This document shows, one piece after another, positions 7,025-10,625 of a stretch of DNA of 10,625 bases. The stretch is from contig JAADEQ010000055.1 of assembly GCA_013153345.1 (NCBI GenBank), forward strand, positions 1-10,625, given 5' to 3'. The stretch comes from Campylobacterota bacterium (GTDB taxonomy: Bacteria > Campylobacterota > Campylobacteria > Campylobacterales > Sulfurovaceae). Within the stretch, counting starts at the first letter, position 1; every line of letters begins with the position of its first letter. Made by a program: the position numbers and the translations under genes. The notes beneath the pieces are model-generated. The model searched no databases and was not told the DNA's origin. It worked only from the letters and a program-made list of their open reading frames with translations.

Positions 7025-7054
7025 ATTATATAACAGTTTGAAAGAGTTTGTAAA
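7025..7054 (-). promoter_or_regulatory. Promoter of the proC-Sel1 unit
   Basis: Reading the minus strand, TTTACA (7049-7054, five of six matches to the -35 consensus) and a perfect TATAAT (7025-7030) are separated by 18 nt. Transcription would start near 7018, about 29 nt before the proC ATG. It directly follows the terminator of the oor unit, which supports an independent proC transcript. Confidence 0.7.
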
Positions 7055-7061
7055 GGAAGAA

Positions 7062-7089
7062 AAGAGGGATTAAGAGATTGGTCCCTCTT
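7062..7089 (-). terminator. Intrinsic terminator of the oorDABC unit
   Basis: AAGAGGGA (7062-7069) and TCCCTCTT (7082-7089) form a perfect 8-bp stem with a 12-nt loop. On the minus strand the stem runs directly into a pyrimidine tract, TTTTCTTCCTTT. The oorC stop codon TAA (7070-7072) lies in the loop, so the stem begins inside the last codons of oorC. Confidence 0.65.
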
Positions 7090-7639
7090 CTATTGCTTTT
7101 AGAGCATATTTTTTACCAAGTTCATAAGCTTTAAGGTTTACATCATGTACTTTTTTAGGAACTTTGCTAAGCATTGTCTCAATTAAAATATCATCATCGA
7201 TTGCTTTTGTAAAAGTATTTGCAGCAGCTAAAGCTACAACAGATTGGGTAATAACATTCCCAACTTCCTCTTTTGCAATAGTAATTACTGGAATTTTATA
7301 TATTTTCCATTTTTTAATATCTTCCTCACTTGGAGTTACTAAGTTAGGGTCTACAATAATAACCCCTCCATCTTTTACTCCCTTTTTAAACTGATCATAA
7401 CTAATTTGAGCAACAGAGAGCATTAAATCAACCTCTCCATCATTTGCATAAGGATATAAAATTGGCTCATCTGAGAGTTGGATATCCACTACTGTTGGAC
7501 CACCTCTTACTTGAGAGGTGTATGTTGCAGTTTTTACTCCATACCCTCCTGTTTTGATTTTTGCAGCAGCAAAAATCTCTCCTGCCAATAATACTCCCTG
7601 ACCTCCAACACCTGTAAATCTCATTATTATTTTTGACAT
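7070..7639 (-). CDS. oorC: 2-oxoglutarate:acceptor oxidoreductase, gamma subunit
   Basis: This is the gamma subunit of the CoA-dependent 2-oxoglutarate:ferredoxin-type oxidoreductase, which interconverts 2-oxoglutarate and succinyl-CoA plus CO2. The 189-aa product shows the gamma-domain hallmarks: TGVGGQGVLLAGEIFA (9-24) and YTSQVRGGPTVVDIQLS (40-56). These are followed by LMLSVAQISYDQF and a central VTQ/ITQSVVALAA-type helix, all typical of pyruvate/2-oxoacid ferredoxin oxidoreductase gamma domains involved in CoA binding. The length is usual for a stand-alone gamma subunit. ATG is preceded by AAGGAT, which overlaps the oorB stop (TAAGGAT). It is the last of four consecutive subunit genes in the order D-A-B-C known from Campylobacter and Helicobacter. 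Confidence 0.95.
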   Translation of the reverse strand: MSKIIMRFTGVGGQGVLLAGEIFAAAKIKTGGYGVKTATYTSQVRGGPTVVDIQLSDEPILYPYANDGEVDLMLSVAQISYDQFKKGVKDGGVIIVDPNLVTPSEEDIKKWKIYKIPVITIAKEEVGNVITQSVVALAAANTFTKAIDDDILIETMLSKVPKKVHDVNLKAYELGKKYALKAIEEGPIS

Positions 7640-7648
7640 GGCATATCC

Positions 7649-8482
7649 TTATAGCTCAACTTTTGTATTATTTTTCCAAGCCTCTTTCAGCTTTTCAAAC
7701 ATTTCGGTATATTCTGGAGTTTGAGTATCTTGTTTTAATATTCCAGTTGGGAATAATCCAGCACGCTCCTCTTCTGAGAGTTGATCATATTTTTTCTTAG
7801 GAATAGTAATATCCTCAATCCAATCCACATTAGCTCTTGCACTTGCCATTTTATTCTTTCTACCTAAGTTAATATGACAGTTAGAGAATACATCTACAAA
7901 AGAGAACCCTTTATGTTTAATTGCCTCTACAAAGATCTTCTCTAATTTTTTAGGCTCTGCTACACTCTCTCTTGCCACAAATGTAGCTCCTGCTGCTTCA
8001 GCCAATTTAGCAGCATCAAATGTAGGATCAATATTTCCTCTCTTCATTGTTACAGTCCACATCCCTTGCGGAGTAGTTGGAGATGTTTGAGAGTTTGTAA
8101 GTCCATATATAAAGTTATTAATCATAATAAAGTTTATATCTATGTTTCTTCTTGCTGCATGAATTGTATGGTTACCTCCAATTGCTAATGCATCCCCATC
8201 TCCTGCTATACAAAAAACATGTTTATCTGGATTTGCCATCTTAATACCTGTAGCATAAGCTACTGTTCTACCATGTGTAGTATGAACTGTATTTGCATCA
8301 ATATAAGAAGAGAATCTTCCAGAACATCCAATTCCAGATACTACACAAATATCATTTTTATCTATTCCCAATTTATCAATAGCTCTAATAAATGCTTTTA
8401 AAATAACTCCATCACCACACCCCCAGCACCAAAGGGTTGGCATCTTATCAACTCTTAGATATTCATCATAATTAAATGCCAT
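7649..8482 (-). CDS. oorB: 2-oxoglutarate:acceptor oxidoreductase, beta subunit (thiamine diphosphate and Fe-S)
   Basis: The beta subunit (277 aa) binds thiamine diphosphate and one [4Fe-4S] cluster. Cys19 and Cys22 in LWCWGCGDG, Cys53 in GIGCSGR and Cys202 in NCHINLGR have the spacing of the four cluster ligands known in 2-oxoacid:ferredoxin oxidoreductases. The diphosphate motif is GDGDALAIGGNHTIHAARRN (94-113), leading to INNFIYGLTNSQTSPTTPQG (121-140), which supplies the conserved NN and the TPP/Mg2+-binding segment. HTTHGRTVAYATG (68-80) is another conserved block. The common CPGCG is CWGCG here, as I recall for Campylobacterota OorB. ATG is preceded by AAGGAG, which begins at the oorA stop codon (TAAGGAG). 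It is cytoplasmic and forms the catalytic core with OorA. Confidence 0.96.
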   Translation of the reverse strand: MAFNYDEYLRVDKMPTLWCWGCGDGVILKAFIRAIDKLGIDKNDICVVSGIGCSGRFSSYIDANTVHTTHGRTVAYATGIKMANPDKHVFCIAGDGDALAIGGNHTIHAARRNIDINFIMINNFIYGLTNSQTSPTTPQGMWTVTMKRGNIDPTFDAAKLAEAAGATFVARESVAEPKKLEKIFVEAIKHKGFSFVDVFSNCHINLGRKNKMASARANVDWIEDITIPKKKYDQLSEEERAGLFPTGILKQDTQTPEYTEMFEKLKEAWKNNTKVEL

Positions 8483-8491
8483 TTCAACTCC

Positions 8492-9646
8492 TTATTTTAA
8501 TAACTCTGCTTTCATTTTTTCAATCATCTCTGCAGGTGAAATTGGTCTACCATTTGCCTTAAAATGAGTTACAAACTCATCTCTATGCATTCCTGTTGCT
8601 CTCTCAAAAGCCTCTACATATTGTCCCATATTAAGCTCTGCAAAATATACTTTATTACCAAATTTCTCTTTTAACTCTCTCATCTTCTTATCTGGAGAAG
8701 GAAATAGTGTAATTGGTCTAAAAAGTCCAATTTTTACACCCTCTTTTCTTAATCTATCCACAGCCTCTCTTGCTGCAAGGGCAGTTGAACCATATGCAAA
8801 TACTAAATATTCAGCATCATCTAATAGATACTCTTCATAGCTTTCAATCTCATCCACATGAGCATCAACTTTTTTAAATAGTCTTTTAATTAAATTATCA
8901 CAAATTACAGCATCTTCTGTTGGGAATCCTGTTGGTCCATGATGAAGTCCTGTTAAGTGATATCTATATCCTTTAAACATAGGATTTAATACTGCTGGTT
9001 CATCATCTGCTACATCATATGGTCTATAATCTTTTGGATCTCCATCAAAAGTCTTTCTTAATTTAATCCCTTTTTCTACCTCTTCTTGAGTAGGAATTAT
9101 AGCTTTTCCATGCATATGTCCTAATGTTTCATCTAAAAGAACAAATACTGGTTGCATAAATCTATCTGCTAAATTAAAAGCTCTAACTGTCTCAGTATAA
9201 CACTCTTCTAAATTACCAGGACACAATACAATAGTTTTTAGATCTCCATGACTTGGATTTTTAGCTTGAAGAACATCACCTTGTTGAACTCTTGTTGGAA
9301 GACCAGTTGAAGGACCACCTCTCATTACATCTACAATTACTAATGGAACCTCAGCAATATGAGCAAGTCCAATATTTTCTGCTTTTAGAGAGATCCCAGG
9401 TCCAGATGTTGCTGTCATTGATCTAACACCACTCATAGAGGCACCAATAGCCGCACAAATACCACCAATTTCATCTTCCATTTGAACAAAAGCACCACCT
9501 CTTTGAGGCATTAAATCACTCATTGCATGCATTACTTCACTTGATGGAGTAATTGGATATCCTCCATAAAATTTACAACCTGCATCTGCTGCAGCTAAAG
9601 CTGCCAACTCATTTCCAGAAGATATTACCTCTCTTGTTTTACTCAT
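8492..9646 (-). CDS. oorA: 2-oxoglutarate:acceptor oxidoreductase, alpha subunit
   Basis: The alpha subunit (384 aa) carries the pyrimidine-binding domain for thiamine diphosphate and the 2-oxoacid site. It opens with REVISSGNELAALAAADAGC, followed by the family motif GGYPITPSSE (28-37), VQMEDEIGGICAAIGASMSG (54-73) with the conserved Glu, TATSGPGISLKAENIG (78-93), and RGGPSTGLPTRVQQGD (109-124). The C-terminal part (VFAYGSTALAAREAVDRLR, then GLFRPITLFP) is the transketolase C-terminal-like domain. There is no fused gamma domain, because gamma is encoded separately by oorC. ATG has AAAGGAG upstream, overlapping the oorD stop region. The complex can run oxidatively in the TCA cycle or reductively in CO2 fixation; sequence alone does not tell which applies here. 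Confidence 0.97.
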   Translation of the reverse strand: MSKTREVISSGNELAALAAADAGCKFYGGYPITPSSEVMHAMSDLMPQRGGAFVQMEDEIGGICAAIGASMSGVRSMTATSGPGISLKAENIGLAHIAEVPLVIVDVMRGGPSTGLPTRVQQGDVLQAKNPSHGDLKTIVLCPGNLEECYTETVRAFNLADRFMQPVFVLLDETLGHMHGKAIIPTQEEVEKGIKLRKTFDGDPKDYRPYDVADDEPAVLNPMFKGYRYHLTGLHHGPTGFPTEDAVICDNLIKRLFKKVDAHVDEIESYEEYLLDDAEYLVFAYGSTALAAREAVDRLRKEGVKIGLFRPITLFPSPDKKMRELKEKFGNKVYFAELNMGQYVEAFERATGMHRDEFVTHFKANGRPISPAEMIEKMKAELLK

Positions 9647-9657
9647 CTATACTCCTT

Positions 9658-9978
9658 TTACGCATCTTCGAGCATCATATAGTTATTCTCAGCTATCTTT
9701 TTAGCTCTCTCTTTAGCTTTATCAGTTAATTTTGCAAATTTATACTCTTTTCTATCTGCCACAAAAATCGCAAAGTCTGGGCAGACAAGTTCACACTCAT
9801 TACATCCAATACAATCTTCAGGAGCAATTACTGTAATCATTGTTCCAAGAATAGAGTGTGGATCATATCTCATTGCTAAAACTCCAGCAGGACACACAGA
9901 TACACACATATCACACGCTTTGCATCTGCTTTCATCTGTCCATACTGGAGTATTTTCAGGAGCTTTTAGAAGTGACAT
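9658..9978 (-). CDS. oorD: 2-oxoglutarate:acceptor oxidoreductase, delta subunit (2[4Fe-4S] ferredoxin)
   Basis: This 106-aa ferredoxin-like subunit carries electrons between the catalytic subunits and the external ferredoxin or flavodoxin carrier. It has two complete cluster motifs: Cys19/22/25/29 (CKACDMCVSVCP) and Cys56/59/62/66 (CIGCNECELVCP). The spacer between them (GVLAMRYDP...MITVIAPED) and the charged C-terminal helix (LTDKAKERAKKIAEN) match OorD of Campylobacter and Helicobacter in general form. ATG is preceded by AAGGGG. It is the first gene of oorDABC and follows a 208-nt AT-rich region with the likely promoter. Confidence 0.95.
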   Translation of the reverse strand: MSLLKAPENTPVWTDESRCKACDMCVSVCPAGVLAMRYDPHSILGTMITVIAPEDCIGCNECELVCPDFAIFVADRKEYKFAKLTDKAKERAKKIAENNYMMLEDA

Positions 9979-10003
9979 ATTATCCCCTTATAAATTGGTT
10001 TTT

Positions 10004-10139
10004 AGTGAATTAACCATCACTTAGTTAGAATAGCCAACTTTGAGTAAGAGATTTTAATTTATTCTTTAATATTTAAATGATATTTACTTTATTGTTACTA
10101 TAAGAAGCAAGCAATTTTAAACTATAAAAATTTTTTATA
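10004..10139 (-). promoter_or_regulatory. AT-rich putative leader of the oor unit with two inverted repeats
   Basis: If the promoter at 10154-10182 is used, the oor message has a leader of about 170 nt. It is strongly AT-rich and holds a near-perfect AT-only palindrome (TATAAAAA at 10123-10130 and TTTTTATA at 10132-10139). Nearer oorD there is a small repeat, AGTGA (10004-10008) and TCACT (10017-10021), with an 8-nt spacer, which could be an operator half-site pair or a weak hairpin. I recognise no known riboswitch fold and no tRNA. Other possible -10 boxes (TAAAAT at 10051-10056, TATTCT near 10030-10035) would shorten the leader. Confidence 0.3.
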
Positions 10140-10153
10140 TTTCAAACTCTTAA

Positions 10154-10182
10154 CTTATAGCAAGAGATATTACTTTTTGCAA
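10154..10182 (-). promoter_or_regulatory. Likely promoter of oorDABC
   Basis: On the minus strand TTGCAA (10177-10182) is followed after 17 nt by TATAAG (10154-10159), preceded by TGC, an extended -10 element. The -35 part lies in the right arm of the stem-loop that closes the upstream DsrE-like gene. Transcription would start near 10147. It is the best combined match in the intergenic region, but it has not been compared with mapped start sites. Confidence 0.5.
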
Positions 10183-10202
10183 CACCCTAATAGGGAGTTG
10201 CA
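10178..10202 (-). terminator. Stem-loop over the end of the DsrE-like gene, no U tract
   Basis: TGCAAC (10178-10183) pairs with GTTGCA (10197-10202), then an A/A mismatch, then CCC/GGG around the loop TAATA. The stop codon of the gene lies at the inner stem and loop (10187-10189). On the minus strand it is followed by AAAAGTAATA rather than a U run, so it resembles a 3'-end stabilising hairpin or weak terminator more than a standard intrinsic terminator. Confidence 0.4.
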
Positions 10203-10625
10203 TCTATCCAACCACTTGCCTTTTTCTCAATTAGTTCAGCAACACCAGCTTGAACATAATCTATATTATCAATAAACTCATCTTTTTTCCATTTCATTGT
10301 AGCCATAGTATTTAAACATCCAATAAATTCCACATCATAATTCATTAAAGACTTTATTCTCTCAAGCTCTTTTTTATTAAAATCCCTCCTTAATGCCCTC
10401 ATTCCAGGACCATAAGCAATTACAACTACTTTTAATGAATCAGAAGGATACTCTTTTAAAATATTATAAATAGTGCCAAGAAGATGTTTAACATAATCTA
10501 AATCACTTCTATTTAATTTCATTACCACTCTTCTTGGATTTTCAAATGTAGGTTTAGGATCTGCAAATTTCATCTTACCAGCTACAAAATTAATTATTAA
10601 AGATGAGTTTATTGATAATATAGAT
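10187..10625 (-). CDS. DsrE-like (COG1416 type) protein, probably exported, N-terminus outside window
   Basis: The protein has the single DsrE/DsrF-like fold seen in COG1416-type proteins, whose role is mostly unknown and sometimes linked to sulfur chemistry. Counting from the Met at 10573, family blocks are PRRVVMKLNRSD (13-24), the strand VVVIAYGPGMRAL (49-61), a single Cys86 in FIGCLNTM (83-90), and the ending QAGVAELIEKKASGWIDATPY. That Met has only a weak ribosome site (GGTAAG directly before it), unlike all neighbours. Upstream the frame stays open for 17 more codons to the edge and reads SILSINSSLIINFVAGK, which resembles the hydrophobic core and cleavage region of a signal peptide before FADPKPTFENP. 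I therefore infer a partial gene for a periplasmic protein. It lies upstream of oorDABC on the same strand but seems to be a separate transcript. Confidence 0.78.
   Translation of the reverse strand, partial: SILSINSSLIINFVAGKMKFADPKPTFENPRRVVMKLNRSDLDYVKHLLGTIYNILKEYPSDSLKVVVIAYGPGMRALRRDFNKKELERIKSLMNYDVEFIGCLNTMATMKWKKDEFIDNIDYVQAGVAELIEKKASGWIDATPY

Noticed and set aside
7164..7394. Plus-strand open frame of 76 codons opposite oorC
   Set aside because: It mirrors conserved oorC codons and has no ribosome site or domain.
8219..8401. Plus-strand open frame of 60 codons opposite oorB
   Set aside because: The Cys/Ile/Ser-rich product is the antisense of conserved oorB sequence.
9985..9996. 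TATAAG immediately before oorD as a -10 box
   Set aside because: Transcription would begin almost at the ATG and remove the AAGGGG ribosome site, which is otherwise clear.
9979..10186. Possible small gene, tRNA or riboswitch in the intergenic region
   Set aside because: I find no cloverleaf, no GG-TTCGA-type T arm, no recognisable riboswitch core and no short frame with a ribosome site; it is best explained as promoter and leader.
1..10625. Mobile element, CRISPR array or defence island
   Set aside because: No terminal repeats, transposase, integrase, regularly spaced repeats or defence-type domains are visible; the genes are core metabolism apart from GH9.

Overview
The window looks like chromosomal DNA from a low-GC member of the Campylobacterota (Epsilonproteobacteria). 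The main reason is the set of housekeeping proteins: a four-subunit 2-oxoglutarate:acceptor oxidoreductase encoded as oorDABC, a Campylobacter-type thioredoxin beginning MGKYIEL, a PurF with no propeptide, and promoters with a clear -10 box but mostly poor -35 boxes. AGA arginine codons and A/T-ending codons dominate throughout. Genus cannot be fixed from the sequence. The 2-oxoglutarate oxidoreductase is compatible with a reductive-TCA autotroph of the hydrothermal-vent type, but it also occurs in heterotrophic relatives.

Layout, left to right. (1) Positions 1-1329, plus strand: the C-terminal catalytic part of a glycoside hydrolase family 9 enzyme (cellulase type) that continues past the left edge. 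It ends in a perfect hairpin terminator that also lies at the 3' end of the convergent minus-strand block. (2) 1352-5798, minus strand: a compact unit transcribed trxA, trxB, dapB, purF, then a YhcC-like radical SAM gene. It starts from a good -10 box upstream of trxA, and two adjacent inverted repeats lie between trxA and trxB. (3) 5888-6989, minus: proC followed by a small exported single-Sel1-repeat protein, with a promoter at 7025-7054. (4) 7070-9978, minus: oorD-oorA-oorB-oorC, closed by a hairpin terminator that contains the oorC stop codon. Its best promoter candidate lies about 170 nt upstream of oorD, giving a long AT-rich leader. (5) 10187 to the right edge, minus: a DsrE-like (COG1416 type) protein whose reading frame stays open to the edge with signal-peptide-like sequence, so it is probably a partial gene for an exported protein.

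Functionally the minus-strand genes are core metabolism: 2-oxoglutarate/succinyl-CoA interconversion with ferredoxin, proline, lysine/diaminopimelate and purine synthesis, and the thioredoxin redox system. At most gene junctions the upstream TAA stop merges into the next Shine-Dalgarno sequence, or the genes overlap as ATGA, which implies translational coupling. The GH9 gene is the functional outlier: a polysaccharide-degrading enzyme beside what may be an autotroph's core genes. No RNA genes, CRISPR arrays, insertion sequences or origins were recognised. No stretch longer than 300 bases lacks a gene. I did not find a convincing undescribed multi-gene system; the most noteworthy items are the GH9 gene, the probably exported DsrE-like protein, and the regulatory structures near trxA/trxB and upstream of oorD.
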